Shown here: piece by piece, positions 43,163-53,401 of the stretch | Numbering within the stretch: position 1 is the first letter of the stretch | Layout: each line of letters begins with the position of its first letter | Translations under genes and position numbers: made by a program | Notes under the pieces: generated by a model | What the model saw: the letters and a program-made list of their open reading frames with translations, nothing else | Database searches by the model: none | Told to the model about the DNA's origin: nothing | Assembly: GCF_001422815.1 (NCBI RefSeq) | Contig: NZ_LMMP01000009.1 | Span: 7,746 to 71,745, forward strand | DNA from: Methylobacterium sp. Leaf91 | GTDB taxonomy: Bacteria > Pseudomonadota > Alphaproteobacteria > Rhizobiales > Beijerinckiaceae | Reading direction: 5' to 3' | DNA length: 64,000 nt

Positions 43163-43615
43163 ATGGCGAGCTACGACATGGACAGCGGGGTGGCCGTTGC
43201 CGACGTTCTCGGATTCGAAGGGCCGAGGTCCGGCGAAAGCACGGACGCGAATGTCATCGCGCAGGTCACGGCGGGGTTGCCGGTGGCTTCCGTCGATCGG
43301 CTCGCCTCCGCCGTCGCTCCCGACGATCGGACTTTCGCCTTCAACTTCGTGGCACGCGCTACGCTCAACCGCCGCCGCGCGGAGGCGAAGGCGAGGCTGA
43401 CCCCGCATGAGAGTGCGAAGGTGGTGCGCCTGGCGAAGGTCTGGGCGATGGCCCGTGATGTCTGGAAATCGGATGACGCCGCCCGGGACTTCCTACACCG
43501 CCCTCATCCTCTCCTCGAGAACCGGCCGCCCCTCGAAGTCGCGCTGGAATCCGAGTTCGGCGGACCACGCGTGGAGGCCGTCCTCGGCCGGCTCAAATAT
43601 GGCTCCGCTGCGTGA
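43163..43615 (+). CDS. Xre/ParS-type antitoxin (DUF2384, MbcA-like)
   Basis: 150 residues. The Xre-like helical part precedes a C-terminal MbcA/ParS domain: LTPHESAKVVRLAKVWAMAR, FLHRPHPLLENRPPLEVALE and GPRVEAVLGRLKYG. This family always partners RES toxins. GGGAG precedes ATG 43163, and it overlaps the RES gene by GTGA. The palindrome just upstream is the likely operator. Confidence 0.93.
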   Translation: MASYDMDSGVAVADVLGFEGPRSGESTDANVIAQVTAGLPVASVDRLASAVAPDDRTFAFNFVARATLNRRRAEAKARLTPHESAKVVRLAKVWAMARDVWKSDDAARDFLHRPHPLLENRPPLEVALESEFGGPRVEAVLGRLKYGSAA

Positions 43616-44208
43616 GCGGTCAGACGCTCACGCAGGCACAGAAGGCCTATCGAATCGGGGATCCCGACGGCGAGTACGCAATCTTCGATCCGACGGGGTC
43701 ACGCCTTTTCCCCGGCCGCTGGAACACACCGGCAAGCCCGATGATCTATGCGTCGGCCGACTACTCCACATCCATGCTCGAAAAGCTCGTCCACGGCAGC
43801 GGACGGCTTCCACCCAACCAGCACTACGTCGAGATCCTCCTGTCGGCCGGTCTCTCCTACGAGGTGCTGTCCCAACCTGCGGTGCCGGGATGGGATCATC
43901 CCGATTGCAACGCGTCGCGGACCTTCGGTGAAACTTGGCACCGCTCTCGCCGGTCGCTGCTTCTGTTCGTCCCGAGCGTCGTGGCGCGCGTGAGCACCAA
44001 TATCCTCATCAACCCGGACCATCCGGATTTCGGCAGGATTACGGTGGGGCTTCATCAGCCATGCTGGTGGGACAACCGCCTGTTCGAGCGGCCGGGCAAC
44101 CCTACTTCAGCACCAACGGCCTCATCGCGGCCGGTCCAATCCGCCGGGCCGCACGACGCCCTCTCCGCTATCGGCGAGTTCGGCGACGGTCCGAACCTGG
44201 ATCCGTGA
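43612..44208 (+). CDS. RES-domain toxin (NAD+-degrading type)
   Basis: 198 residues, RES domain: AYRIGDPDGEYAIFDPTG, RWNTPASPMIYASADYSTSM, Glu in LEKLVHGSGRL and Ser in LLLFVPSVVARVS, and WWDNRLF as the normal end of the fold. RES toxins such as MbcT deplete NAD+. Here the frame goes on for about 40 more residues beyond the usual end, running antisense through the vapB gene. Whether this tail matters is unknown. Confidence 0.93.
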   Translation: MSGQTLTQAQKAYRIGDPDGEYAIFDPTGSRLFPGRWNTPASPMIYASADYSTSMLEKLVHGSGRLPPNQHYVEILLSAGLSYEVLSQPAVPGWDHPDCNASRTFGETWHRSRRSLLLFVPSVVARVSTNILINPDHPDFGRITVGLHQPCWWDNRLFERPGNPTSAPTASSRPVQSAGPHDALSAIGEFGDGPNLDP

Positions 44209-44343
44209 CGTCTCTTGCGGTGACGTCTCTTGTAACTCGCGGGCAACCGCACGCCTGATCGCCTCGTCGGACGAAACGCCCCAGCGCTCCGCCAGGGTTC
44301 TCACAAGCAGTTCGGTCTCGGGATCATCGATGTCGAAGGCCAT
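44122..44343 (-). CDS. Orphan VapB-type antitoxin
   Basis: 73 residues from ATG 44343: FDIDDPETELLVRTLAERWG and VSSDEAIRRAVARELQE, the ribbon-helix-helix of PSK-type antitoxins. An ATG at 44394 would add 17 residues. No PIN-domain gene follows; instead the RES gene runs over its 3' end. So it is a solo antitoxin, perhaps the remains of a vapBC pair, or a regulator in trans. Confidence 0.72.
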   Translation of the reverse strand: MAFDIDDPETELLVRTLAERWGVSSDEAIRRAVARELQETSPQETSRIQVRTVAELADSGEGVVRPGGLDRPR

Positions 44344-44435
44344 CGCCGCATCTCCATTCGGATGATGGTACAGACGGTACGACACGTCTTTCAACCAGAG
44401 CGGAACCGCCGCACCATCATGACGACGAGACGAGT

Positions 44436-45851
44436 GTGACCGCCTTTCCCTCCTGGCTGCCGTTCCGGCGGCGCTCCATCGCCGTGCGCCTGGCGGGCTC
44501 GGCTCTGATCGCGAGTTCGGCGATCCTGCTGATCGCGGCCTGGATCCTCACCACGCTCTACCGCGAGAACACCGAGCGTTCCTTCGACAGCCGGCTCCTC
44601 GTCTATGCCAACAACCTCGCCACCGATCTCGTCTCGCCCAACGATCCCGAGAGCCGCTCCTTCAACCTGAGCGACCCGCGCTTCGACCTGCCCCTCTCGG
44701 GCTGGTACTGGCAGGTGGGGCGGCCGGATGCGCGCCCGCGCGACCTGCGCACCTCGCGCTCCCTCGTCGGCGTGCCGCTGAAGCCGGCCGGCACGCCGGA
44801 CAACAATGCCGGGATCGGCCAGATCCGCCAGGGCTACGGCAAGGCCCAGGACGACCGGCCGCTACGCATCATCGAGCGCGACGTCGATCTCGGCGAGGAG
44901 GGACGCTACACCGTGCGCGTCGCCGGCCCCGCCGACGAGATCGAGAACGATGTCGGCCGCTTCCGCTTCTCGCTGATGGTGACGTTCGGCCTGCTCGGCC
45001 TGTTCCTGGCGCTGACGACGCTGCTGCAGATCCGCTTCGGCCTGGCGCCCCTGGCCAAGCTCCGCACGGCGCTCGGGGCGATCCGCCGGGGCGAGGCCGA
45101 CCGGATCGGCGGCGAGTATCCCCGCGACATCGCCCCTCTCGCCGGCGAGGTGAACCTCCTGATCGAGACCAACCGCGAGATCCTGGAGCGGGCGCGCACG
45201 CAGGTGGGCAACCTCGCCCACGCCCTGAAGACGCCGCTATCGATCATCGTCAACGAGGTCGGCGCCAGCGACGCGTCGGACGACCTCGCCGCGAAGATCC
45301 GCGAGCAGGCGGCGGTGATGCGCGACCAGGTGAACTACCATCTCGACCGGGCGCGGGCGGCGGCTTTGGCCGGCACCCTCGGCACCTCCACCGAGGTGGA
45401 GCCGGCGCTCGCAGGCCTCGTGCGCACCTTCGGCAAGATCTACCGCGACAAGGACATCGCCTACGAGGTCCATGTCCCGCCGGGTCTGCGCTTTCGCGGC
45501 GAGCGCCAGGATTTCGAGGAGATGATCGGCAACCTCGTCGACAACGCCTCGAAATGGGCGCGCAGCCGCGTCTCGATCCGGGCGGAAACGGTAAGCGAGC
45601 ACCATTATCCCCACCTTCTCGTCTCCATCGAGGATGACGGGCCGGGCCTGCAGCCGGAAGACCGCGCGGCGGTGCTGGGCCGTGGACAGAGGCTCGACGA
45701 GACCAAACCCGGCTCGGGCCTCGGCCTCTCCATCGTGGCCGATCTGGCGGCCCTCTATCGTGGCCGTTTCCGCCTGGAGGAAGCCCAGCTCGGCGGCGTC
45801 CGGGCCGTGATCGAGGTGCCCGGAGACGCACCGAATGCCAGCGCCGGATGA
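44436..45851 (+). CDS. feuQ: Sensor histidine kinase (FeuQ/PhoQ-like)
   Basis: 471 residues, GTG start. Two membrane segments (AGSALIASSAILLIAAWILT near 20-40 and LMVTFGLLGLFLALTTLL near 180) flank a periplasmic sensor. The dimerisation H-box reads NLAHALKTPLS, the ATP part has GNLVDNASKWA, EDDGPGL and GSGLGLSIVADLA. It pairs with the response regulator 1.35 kb upstream and precedes ccmI, as feuQ precedes cycH in rhizobia. Confidence 0.92.
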   Translation: MTAFPSWLPFRRRSIAVRLAGSALIASSAILLIAAWILTTLYRENTERSFDSRLLVYANNLATDLVSPNDPESRSFNLSDPRFDLPLSGWYWQVGRPDARPRDLRTSRSLVGVPLKPAGTPDNNAGIGQIRQGYGKAQDDRPLRIIERDVDLGEEGRYTVRVAGPADEIENDVGRFRFSLMVTFGLLGLFLALTTLLQIRFGLAPLAKLRTALGAIRRGEADRIGGEYPRDIAPLAGEVNLLIETNREILERARTQVGNLAHALKTPLSIIVNEVGASDASDDLAAKIREQAAVMRDQVNYHLDRARAAALAGTLGTSTEVEPALAGLVRTFGKIYRDKDIAYEVHVPPGLRFRGERQDFEEMIGNLVDNASKWARSRVSIRAETVSEHHYPHLLVSIEDDGPGLQPEDRAAVLGRGQRLDETKPGSGLGLSIVADLAALYRGRFRLEEAQLGGVRAVIEVPGDAPNASAG

Positions 45852-46016
45852 GCGCCGGACTATGCGAAACGCCCCGAATGGTGTTTCAGACGGGCGTGCC
45901 CCTCGGGTCGGCGACTTCCGACACGGCACAGGTTCACGTGACACCGTGTCGCCGAACCGGTCCCTGCGTTCAGGCTCGTCCGGCGCTTACATGCGATGCT
46001 GCGAGTTTGGGGTGCG

Positions 46017-47531
46017 ATGACGGCGATCTGGTTCATTTTGGCGGTGATGACGGGGGGCACCGTGCTGGCATTGCTCTGGCCGATGTCGCTGTGGTCCAAG
46101 GCACGGCGGGCGGATGCCGCTCCCCCGCCTCCGGCCGGAGCGCTGTCCACCGAAACCGCGTTCTATGAGGACCAGCTCCGCGAGATCGAGCGCGACCTGA
46201 CGCGCGGGTTGATCGCGCCCGCCGAGGCCGACGCGGCCCGCACCGAGGCGGCCCGCCGCCTCCTTCGTGCCAGCCGGGAGAACCCCGAAGCCGTCTCCGA
46301 TGGGATGGCCGAGCCCGCCCTGCGCCAGCGCCGCGCGGCCTCGGCCTTCGCACTGTCGACGATCCCGCTCGTGGCGCTCATCGCCTACGGGCTCTACGGC
46401 TCGCCTCACATGCCGTCCCAGACGGCCTCCGACCGGCAGGCGGTGCAGTCCGGCGGGCAGGACATGCTGAAGGCCATCGGGCAGATCGAGGCGCGGCTCG
46501 CCAGCGATCCGAGCGACGGCCGCGGCTGGTCGGTGCTCGCGCCGGTCTATGTCCGCCTCGGACGGTTCGACGATGCGGCCCATGCCTATGAGGCCGCCAC
46601 CCGCCTGCTCGGCGAGTCGCCGCAGCGCCTCTCCGATTGGGGCGAGGCCCTCGTCGCCGGCGCCAACGGGACCGTGACGCCCCGGGCGAAGGAGATCTTC
46701 GAACGCGCGGCGAGCCTCGATGCCGGCGCCGCCAAGCCGCGTTTCTACCTGGCGCGCGCCGCCGAACTCGAGGGCGACATCCCCGGCGCGGTCCGCCAGC
46801 TGACCACCCTGATGGAGAGCGCCCCGGCCGATGCGCCCTGGCTGCCCCTGGTGCGCGAGACGCTCACCCGCCTGAACGGCGAGGCGCCGGCCACGGCCGC
46901 CAAGCCCGGTCCTGCCGCCAAGGCTCCCGATTCCAGCGCTGCGGCGGACCTGCAGGCGATGCCCGCCGCCAATCGCGACGCGGCGATCCGGGGCATGGTC
47001 GACGGGCTCGACCGGCGCCTGACCGAGAAGGGGGGCACCGCCGACGAGTGGGTCCGCCTCGTCCGGTCCTACGGCGTGCTGGGAGATCGCGAAAAGATGA
47101 AGGCGGCCCTCGACCGGGCGCGGAACGCGGTCGGCAGCGAAGCTGGGGCCGGGGCCAAGCTCGATGAACTCGCACGGGAGTTCGGCCTCGCTACGGCACC
47201 GGCGGCTCCGCCGGTGACCGCCGCCGATGCGGCAGAGCGCGCCGGGACGGATGCCGCCGTGGCTGCCGTGAAGGCGATGCCGGCGCCCGAGCGGGACGCC
47301 GCCATCCGCGGCATGGTCGCCGGCCTCGACCGGCGGCTCGCCTCGAAGGGCGGCACGGTGGATGATTGGCTGCGTCTCGTGCGTTCGTACAGCGTATTGG
47401 GTGAACGCCAGCAGGCGAGCCATGCCCTCGATCGCGGTCGCATGGCCCTCAGCCCGGATGCCCGCGCCATGGAAAAGCTTGACATCCTGGCCCAGGAACT
47501 CGGCCTGCGCGGAGGCAACGACAAGCCGTAA
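46017..47531 (+). CDS. ccmI: Cytochrome c maturation protein CcmI (CycH)
   Basis: 504 residues. N-terminal membrane segment (IWFILAVMTGGTVLALLWP), then FYEDQLREIERDLTRGLIAP typical of CcmI, a second membrane segment (FALSTIPLVALIAYGLYG) and TPR repeats (RGWSVLAPVYVRLGRFDDA). It delivers apocytochrome c to the haem ligase. The C-terminal part contains two similar modules (RDAAIRGMVDGLDRRLTEKG and RDAAIRGMVAGLDRRLASKG), an internal duplication. ATG 46017 is chosen over 45996. Confidence 0.93.
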   Translation: MTAIWFILAVMTGGTVLALLWPMSLWSKARRADAAPPPPAGALSTETAFYEDQLREIERDLTRGLIAPAEADAARTEAARRLLRASRENPEAVSDGMAEPALRQRRAASAFALSTIPLVALIAYGLYGSPHMPSQTASDRQAVQSGGQDMLKAIGQIEARLASDPSDGRGWSVLAPVYVRLGRFDDAAHAYEAATRLLGESPQRLSDWGEALVAGANGTVTPRAKEIFERAASLDAGAAKPRFYLARAAELEGDIPGAVRQLTTLMESAPADAPWLPLVRETLTRLNGEAPATAAKPGPAAKAPDSSAAADLQAMPAANRDAAIRGMVDGLDRRLTEKGGTADEWVRLVRSYGVLGDREKMKAALDRARNAVGSEAGAGAKLDELAREFGLATAPAAPPVTAADAAERAGTDAAVAAVKAMPAPERDAAIRGMVAGLDRRLASKGGTVDDWLRLVRSYSVLGERQQASHALDRGRMALSPDARAMEKLDILAQELGLRGGNDKP

Positions 47532-47736
47532 TCCGGGCTGCGACGAAGGACGCCCCCTGACAATCCGCCCCGGCCACGGGTCTTGACCCGGACTGTCATG
47601 GGGCCGAAACCCGAGTTACGCCAGAAACCTAAATTATACCGGACCACTGGCCAGACGACAGGACAGCCGGATCTGCCCTTCCGCGCCGACCGAGCGCCCG
47701 TTCACGAGGCGCCGGAACAGAAACGGGACGAAACTT

Positions 47737-48258
47737 GTGACTCGCAAGAGCCGCCGCCTGATCCTGATCGCCGCCTGCGGTGCCGTGCTCGCGCTGGCCC
47801 TCGGCCTGATCCTGTCCGCCATGAGTGGGTCGATCGTGTTCTTCCGGTCACCCACCGAGGTGACCGCGCAGGGTGTGGCGCCGGGCACCCGCTTCCGCCT
47901 CGGCGGGCTGGTGAAGGAGGGCTCGCTCCAGCGTGGCCCCGACCAGAACATCGATTTTGCCGTGACCGACACCAACGCGACGGTCCAGGTGCAGTATCGC
48001 GGGTTGCTTCCCGACCTGTTCCGCGAGGGCCAGGGGATCGTCGCCGAAGGGCGGCTCGAGCCGGGCGGCATCTTCCGCGCCGACACCGTGCTGGCCAAGC
48101 ACGACGAATCCTACATGCCCCGCGAGGTCGCCGATGCGCTCAAGGCGCAGGGCCGGTGGCAGGAGGGCGGCTCCAAGGCAGCCCCCGCCGGGAAAGCCGC
48201 CGAGGGCGTGAAGACCGCCGACGGCGAGCCGACGCTCGGACGACGCAGCGAACGATGA
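47737..48258 (+). CDS. ccmE: Haem chaperone CcmE (CycJ)
   Basis: 173 residues. A single N-terminal membrane anchor (RLILIAACGAVLALALGLIL) leads to the OB-fold with VTDTNATVQVQYRGLLPDLF and the haem-binding His in VLAKHDESYMP, the covalent attachment site. Passes haem to CcmF. Start is GTG. The C-terminal tail after about 130 is low-complexity. Confidence 0.95.
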   Translation: MTRKSRRLILIAACGAVLALALGLILSAMSGSIVFFRSPTEVTAQGVAPGTRFRLGGLVKEGSLQRGPDQNIDFAVTDTNATVQVQYRGLLPDLFREGQGIVAEGRLEPGGIFRADTVLAKHDESYMPREVADALKAQGRWQEGGSKAAPAGKAAEGVKTADGEPTLGRRSER

Positions 48259-48289
48259 CCGGTATGACCCTGAGGAAGGACAATCCGAC

Positions 48290-50299
48290 GTGCTGATCGA
48301 AGTCGGACATTTCGCGCTGGCATTGGCGCTGGCGCTTTCCCTGGTCCAGGCGGTGATGCCGGTCTGGGCCGCCCGCTCGGGGGACGCGGCCCTGCGCGCC
48401 GTGGCCACTCCGGCAGCGCTCGGCACCTTCGCCTGCATCCTGTTCTCGTTCGGGGCGCTCACCTACGCCCATGCCACGTCAGACTTCTCGGTCCAGAACG
48501 TGATCGAGAATTCGCACACGGCCAAGCCCTTCCTCTACAAGCTCTCGGGCGTGTGGGGGAACCATGAGGGCTCGATGCTGCTCTGGGTCCTCATCCTGGC
48601 CCTGTTCGGCGCCCTGGTCGCGGTGTCCCGGAACTCGGTTCCGCCGGTGCTCCGTGCCAACACCCTGGCGGTCCAGGGTCTCGTCACCTTCGTCTTCGTG
48701 CTGTTCATCATCACGACCTCGAACCCGTTCATGCGGGTGAGCCCGGCGCCGATCGAGGGCAACGACCTCAATCCGCTGCTGCAGGATTTCGGCCTCGCGA
48801 TCCATCCGCCCCTCCTCTACGTCGGCTATGTGGGCTTCTCGATCACCTTCGCCTTCGCCATCGCGGCGCTGATCGACGGCCGCATCGACGCGGTCTGGGC
48901 CCGCGCCGTGCGTCCCTGGACGCTGATCGCCTGGAGCTTCCTGACCCTGGGTATCGCGATGGGCTCGTACTGGGCCTATTACGAACTCGGCTGGGGCGGC
49001 TGGTGGTTCTGGGATCCGGTGGAGAACGCCTCGCTGATGCCCTGGCTCGCGGGCACGGCGCTGCTCCATTCCACCGTGGTGATGGAGAAGCGCGATGCGC
49101 TCAAGGTCTGGACGGTGCTGCTCGCCATCCTCACGTTCTCGCTGTCGCTGCTCGGCACCTTCATCGTCCGCTCGGGCGTCCTCACCTCGGTGCATTCCTT
49201 CGCCACCGACCCGACGCGCGGCGTCTTCATCCTCGCCATCCTGATCCTGTTCATCGGCGGCTCGCTCAGCCTCTTCGCCTGGCGGGCGCCGATGCTGCGG
49301 CAGGGCGGCCTGTTCGCGCCGATCTCACGCGAGGGCGCCCTGGTGATGAACAACCTGTTCCTCGCCGCCGCCTGCGCCACCGTCTTCGTCGGCACGCTCT
49401 ACCCGTTGCTGCTCGAATCCCTGACCTCCGAGAAGATCTCGGTGGGGCCGCCCTTCTTCAACTACACCTTCATCCCCCTGGCGATTCCGCTCCTCCTCAT
49501 CGTCCCCTTCGGCCAGACCCTGGCCTGGAAGCGCGGCGACGTGCACGCAGCCTCGCAGCGCCTGTTCGCCGCCATGGGTGTCGCCCTCGCCATCGGCCTC
49601 GCGGTGCTCGCCTGGACCTGGGGCGGCCCGATGATGGCGCCCATCGGCATCGGCCTCGGTGCCTACCTGGTCGTCGGTTCGGCCATGGAGATCGTGTCGC
49701 GGGCTCGCGGCTACGGCAACAGCCGGGCACGGACGGTCAGCGCCGTCATGCGACGGGCCATCGGCCTGCCGCGCTCGGCCTGGGGGACCGCGCTGGCCCA
49801 TGCGGGCGTCGGAATCGTGGTTCTGGGCATCGCGGCGCAGGGTTGGGCCACGGAGGCCCTGAGCACGGTGAAGCCGGGCGAGTCCCTCACCTCCGGCCCC
49901 TACGTGGCCACCCTCGACCGGGTCGGCCCGCGCACGGGCGAGAATTACGAGGAGACGACGGCTTTCCTGACCATCCGCAACACGGCCGGTGACTTCATCG
50001 GCACCGTGGAGACGGGCAAGCGCTTCTATCCCAGCCGCAAGATGAACGTGACGGAATCCGGGTTGCTCACCGTCGGGGTCAGTCAGGTCTATGCCAGCCT
50101 CGGCGAGATGGTCCCCGGCGGGGCCATCGGCCTGCGGCTCTACTACAAGCCCCTGGTGCTGCTGATCTGGCTCGGTTCCGTGGTCATGGCGCTGGGCGGG
50201 GCGGTGTCCCTCACCGACCGCAGGATGCGGGTGGGAGCGCCCGCACGGGCCAAGGAGAAGGCCAAGACCATGCCCGGCACCATGGCCCCCGCCGAATGA
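48290..50299 (+). CDS. ccmF: Haem lyase subunit CcmF (CycK)
   Basis: 669 residues, about 14-15 membrane segments. The WWD domain is [20 protein letters not shown]. The haem ligase uses it to attach haem to apocytochrome c in the periplasm. The CcmF-type N-terminus [20 protein letters not shown] and the periplasmic loop [12 protein letters not shown] are present. GTG start at 48290. Its stop overlaps the ccmH start (ATGA). Confidence 0.96.
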   Translation: MLIEVGHFALALALALSLVQAVMPVWAARSGDAALRAVATPAALGTFACILFSFGALTYAHATSDFSVQNVIENSHTAKPFLYKLSGVWGNHEGSMLLWVLILALFGALVAVSRNSVPPVLRANTLAVQGLVTFVFVLFIITTSNPFMRVSPAPIEGNDLNPLLQDFGLAIHPPLLYVGYVGFSITFAFAIAALIDGRIDAVWARAVRPWTLIAWSFLTLGIAMGSYWAYYELGWGGWWFWDPVENASLMPWLAGTALLHSTVVMEKRDALKVWTVLLAILTFSLSLLGTFIVRSGVLTSVHSFATDPTRGVFILAILILFIGGSLSLFAWRAPMLRQGGLFAPISREGALVMNNLFLAAACATVFVGTLYPLLLESLTSEKISVGPPFFNYTFIPLAIPLLLIVPFGQTLAWKRGDVHAASQRLFAAMGVALAIGLAVLAWTWGGPMMAPIGIGLGAYLVVGSAMEIVSRARGYGNSRARTVSAVMRRAIGLPRSAWGTALAHAGVGIVVLGIAAQGWATEALSTVKPGESLTSGPYVATLDRVGPRTGENYEETTAFLTIRNTAGDFIGTVETGKRFYPSRKMNVTESGLLTVGVSQVYASLGEMVPGGAIGLRLYYKPLVLLIWLGSVVMALGGAVSLTDRRMRVGAPARAKEKAKTMPGTMAPAE

Positions 50300-50763
50300 G
50301 CGCGGCTCGTCTTCCCCGCCTGTTCGTCGCCCTGGCGCTTCTCGCCGGCTCGACGGGCACGACCCTGGCCGTCCAGCCGGACGAAGTCCTGCCGGACGCG
50401 AAGCTCGAAGCGCGGGCGCGCGATATCTCGTCGGGCCTGCGCTGCCTCGTCTGCCAGAACCAGTCCATCGACGATTCCGATGCTCCCCTGGCGCGCGACC
50501 TGCGGTTGATCGTGCGCGAGCGGCTCAAGGCGGGCGACGATGACAGGCAGGTGCAGGATTACGTCGTCGGCCGCTATGGCGAGTATGTCCTGCTGCGCCC
50601 GGTCCTTGCCCTGCACACGTTGCTGCTTTGGCTGACGCCCCTGATGGCCCTCGGCCTCGGGGTTTTCGGCCTCTGGCGTCTGTCCCGTCGGCGTGCGGAA
50701 CACGAGACCAAGCTGAGCCCTGCGGAAGAAGCCGAGATCGCCGCCCTTACCCGACGCGACTGA
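50296..50763 (+). CDS. ccmH: Cytochrome c maturation thioredoxin-like CcmH (CycL)
   Basis: 155 residues. Signal segment at the start, then the redox motif [16 protein letters not shown] (C-L-V-C) and [16 protein letters not shown] before a C-terminal membrane helix. It keeps apocytochrome cysteines reduced for ligation. Starts inside the ccmF stop by four bases. Last gene of the ccmI-E-F-H operon. Confidence 0.95.
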   Translation: MSAARLPRLFVALALLAGSTGTTLAVQPDEVLPDAKLEARARDISSGLRCLVCQNQSIDDSDAPLARDLRLIVRERLKAGDDDRQVQDYVVGRYGEYVLLRPVLALHTLLLWLTPLMALGLGVFGLWRLSRRRAEHETKLSPAEEAEIAALTRRD

Positions 50764-51067
50764 CGGAACGCTTGTGCTGCATTGCAGCATAGGATGCTTC
50801 TACCTCAAGCGCGGAGGGGATCGCCTTCCGCCTGACGAATATTTCCCGGCTGAGGAGTAGCAGTTTCAATCGCTCACACTTCAGACCTATGTAATTTTGA
50901 CATGCATCGAGATATTTTTTGCTGAGTCATGCAATTAAAGCATTGACGCATTGCAACATTCATCTCTTCGCAGCGCAGCATAAAATCGGCATATGTCGGT
51001 CTCCCGGTGCAACCGGCTCTCCGAACGGGCACTCCCGGCGGACAGTAACCGCACAGGTTCCCTCATC
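50764..51067. other. Intergenic region after ccmH
   Basis: 304 bases. A perfect palindrome TGCTGCA-T-TGCAGCA at 50775-50789 just after the stop could help end the ccm operon. A patch at about 50890-50960 is A+T-rich and contains TTGACA at about 50899; it may hold the promoter of the next gene. No tRNA or gene seen. Confidence 0.45.
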
Positions 51068-51427
51068 ATGCGCATCTCGTCCAAAGCCCTCCTCGCCGCC
51101 GCGCTCGCCCTCGCCTCCGCTACCGCCTCCCAGGCGGCCGAGCTTTCGCCCGCGAGCGCCCAGAGCGTCGACCTCGGCACCTATCGTGGTTCGGCCTATT
51201 ACACCGTCGAGAATGGCCGCTACCGCGTGGTCGCCACCCTCGCCAGCGTCAATTCCGGCCATGATCTGCCCCAGGTCATCCGCCTCGTGACGACCCTGAA
51301 TCCCGAACAGACCGTCCACCTTTCGGTGCCGGGCACGCTTGGCTCCGACGGACGCGAGACCACCATCGCCTTCTCGCGTACCGGCGACAGGGTCGATGTC
51401 GCCTCGGCCGATTCGACAGCCTACTGA
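51068..51427 (+). CDS. Small secreted hypothetical protein
   Basis: 119 residues with a signal peptide (LLAAALALASATASQAAE). The mature part is beta-rich: GTYRGSAYYTVENGRYRVVA, VIRLVTTLNPEQTVHLSVPG. No family recognised. Isolated between the ccm operon and the chemoreceptor, so the sequence says only that it is periplasmic. Confidence 0.65.
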   Translation: MRISSKALLAAALALASATASQAAELSPASAQSVDLGTYRGSAYYTVENGRYRVVATLASVNSGHDLPQVIRLVTTLNPEQTVHLSVPGTLGSDGRETTIAFSRTGDRVDVASADSTAY

Positions 51428-51598
51428 ACGGCCCTTTCCTCGGTCATCCGTATCCATCGATGCCTGGGGACGCTCCCTCACGGACGGACCCGGGCGTTTA
51501 ATCCAATACTTTCAATTTGTTAGCCGCCTCGATTTAAACTCCCGGCAAGGTTCGGGCGTCATCAGCTTCACGATAGCTTTAGATGACGGAACACATCG

Positions 51599-53278
51599 AT
51601 GCGCCTTTCCCTCGGCAACAAACTCGCGGCGGTGATGGGGCTTCTGGCACTCGGTGCCTGCGCCCTGTCCCTGTTCAACGACCGCGTGGTGCTGCATCAG
51701 CAGGCGCGGGCGGCCGAAATGGATTCGGTCTGGGAACAGGCCCTGTCGGCGCAAAGCCTCGCCCTCGCCATCGAACGGACGGTGGTGGCGGCGGGCGCGG
51801 TCTATACAGCGGACGATACCGATGACGCCAGGGCCAAGTTCGGTGGCCTGAAAACCGCCCTCGCCGAAGTCGGCGAGCAGAAGGACGTGTTCCTGAGCCG
51901 GATCGTCGGGCAGGTTCCCGATGCGGATCGCCTCAAGCTCGATCTGATGCTGAAGGAGTTCCTCGCCTATCAGACCGATACGGCGGAACTCGGCCTCACC
52001 ATCTCACCGAAGGCCGCGCTCATCCAGGGCACCGACGAGGCCACCGTGGCGAGCCGCGCCAGGATGGTGTCCGCGATCACGCGCATCGGCAAGGACACGC
52101 TCACGCGTCTCGGCAGCGAACGCGCGGAGACCGTGGCGGAGATCGAGCAGACCCGCATCATCAGCCTCGTGGCCTCCGGGGCGGTGATCCTCTTCACCTT
52201 CGGTTTCGCACTCTGGCTCGTCCTCAAGGAGATCCGCCAGCCGCTGGCCCGCCTCGGATCGGCGATCGATGCCCTTGCGGCCATGGATCTCACCCGGGCC
52301 ATCCCGTTGCTGGAACGACGCGACGAGATCGGAACCATGGCCCGCTCCATTGCGGTGCTGCGGACCGTCATCGTCGACAAGGTCGAAGGCGATGCGCGTG
52401 CGCTCGCTCATTCCGCTCTCGAAGCCGAGCGCGCCGCGCGCCTGGAGGCAGCCGCCCAGGCCTTCGAGGAGGAAGCTCAGCGGGTGGCGCAGGATCTGTC
52501 GAGCGCCGCCACTGCCATGGCGGGCGCGGCGGAGGCGGTGTCGGACGCCGTGCGGCTCACGCGAGATCAGACCACCATCGTTTCGGAAGGTGCGGCCGGC
52601 GCGGGGCAACAGGTGCGCAGGGCCGCGGCAGCCAGTGCGGATGTCGCGGGTGGTGGCGAGGCGATCGACCGGCAATCGCGGATCCGCGACGGTTTGGGCG
52701 CCCTGGCACACCGCGAGGTCACCGCGACGCGACGCGCCGCCGCCCTCCTCACCGAAGCGGGGCGCGAGATCGGCACCGTGGTCGAGACCATCGCCACCGT
52801 CGCCGCGCAGACGAATCTCCTGGCCCTCAATGCCACGATCGAGGCCGCGCGCGCGGGTGAGGCCGGACGGGGCTTCGCGGTGGTCGCCGGCGAGGTGAAG
52901 GCGCTCGCCGCCCAGACGGCCGGTGCCACCGAGGCGATCAAAGGACAGATCGAGGCGATGCGTGGCGCGGCTCAGGATACGCTCCGGGCGGTGGAAGCGA
53001 TCGGTGGAACGATGGATCAGATGGCGGGCGCAGATGCGGCCGTTGCCCTCGCTCTCGAGGCTCAGCGGATCGCCGGTGCGCGCGTCGCCGACAGTGTGGC
53101 CGATGCCGAAGCCAGCGCCGACGCCGTGTCCGGCGGCATCGCCACGGTCGAGGAAGCCGCCGCGTCCAGCGCACAGGCCGCCGAATCGGTGAGGAGTGTC
53201 GCCGGCCGCGTGGCAGCAGCGAGCCTCGCCCTCGACGAAAGCATTGCGGGGTTTCTCGCCAGCGTCCGGGCCGCCTGA
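51599..53278 (+). CDS. Methyl-accepting chemotaxis protein
   Basis: 559 residues. A first membrane helix near the start, a periplasmic four-helix sensor of about 155 residues ([20 protein letters not shown]), a second helix ([20 protein letters not shown]), then HAMP ([16 protein letters not shown]). The signalling tip is [20 protein letters not shown] and [20 protein letters not shown], typical of this family. The middle segment around residues 340-380 is unlike the usual methylation helix. Ligand unknown. Confidence 0.93.
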   Translation: MRLSLGNKLAAVMGLLALGACALSLFNDRVVLHQQARAAEMDSVWEQALSAQSLALAIERTVVAAGAVYTADDTDDARAKFGGLKTALAEVGEQKDVFLSRIVGQVPDADRLKLDLMLKEFLAYQTDTAELGLTISPKAALIQGTDEATVASRARMVSAITRIGKDTLTRLGSERAETVAEIEQTRIISLVASGAVILFTFGFALWLVLKEIRQPLARLGSAIDALAAMDLTRAIPLLERRDEIGTMARSIAVLRTVIVDKVEGDARALAHSALEAERAARLEAAAQAFEEEAQRVAQDLSSAATAMAGAAEAVSDAVRLTRDQTTIVSEGAAGAGQQVRRAAAASADVAGGGEAIDRQSRIRDGLGALAHREVTATRRAAALLTEAGREIGTVVETIATVAAQTNLLALNATIEAARAGEAGRGFAVVAGEVKALAAQTAGATEAIKGQIEAMRGAAQDTLRAVEAIGGTMDQMAGADAAVALALEAQRIAGARVADSVADAEASADAVSGGIATVEEAAASSAQAAESVRSVAGRVAAASLALDESIAGFLASVRAA

Positions 53279-53401
53279 CGGACGGTCGCGCCTCGCTTTC
53301 GCCCCACTGAAATCGGAGGAGATCGAGGCGGCGGCCGGACTCCCGGCCCCCGTCGCAGCACCCGTTCAGACTTTCTTTACCCTGACTCGCGAGCGTCCAG
53401 C

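Noticed and set aside
47532..47736. tRNA or small RNA between ccmI and ccmE
   Set aside because: No cloverleaf or CCA end and no strong promoter; nothing beyond ordinary spacer.
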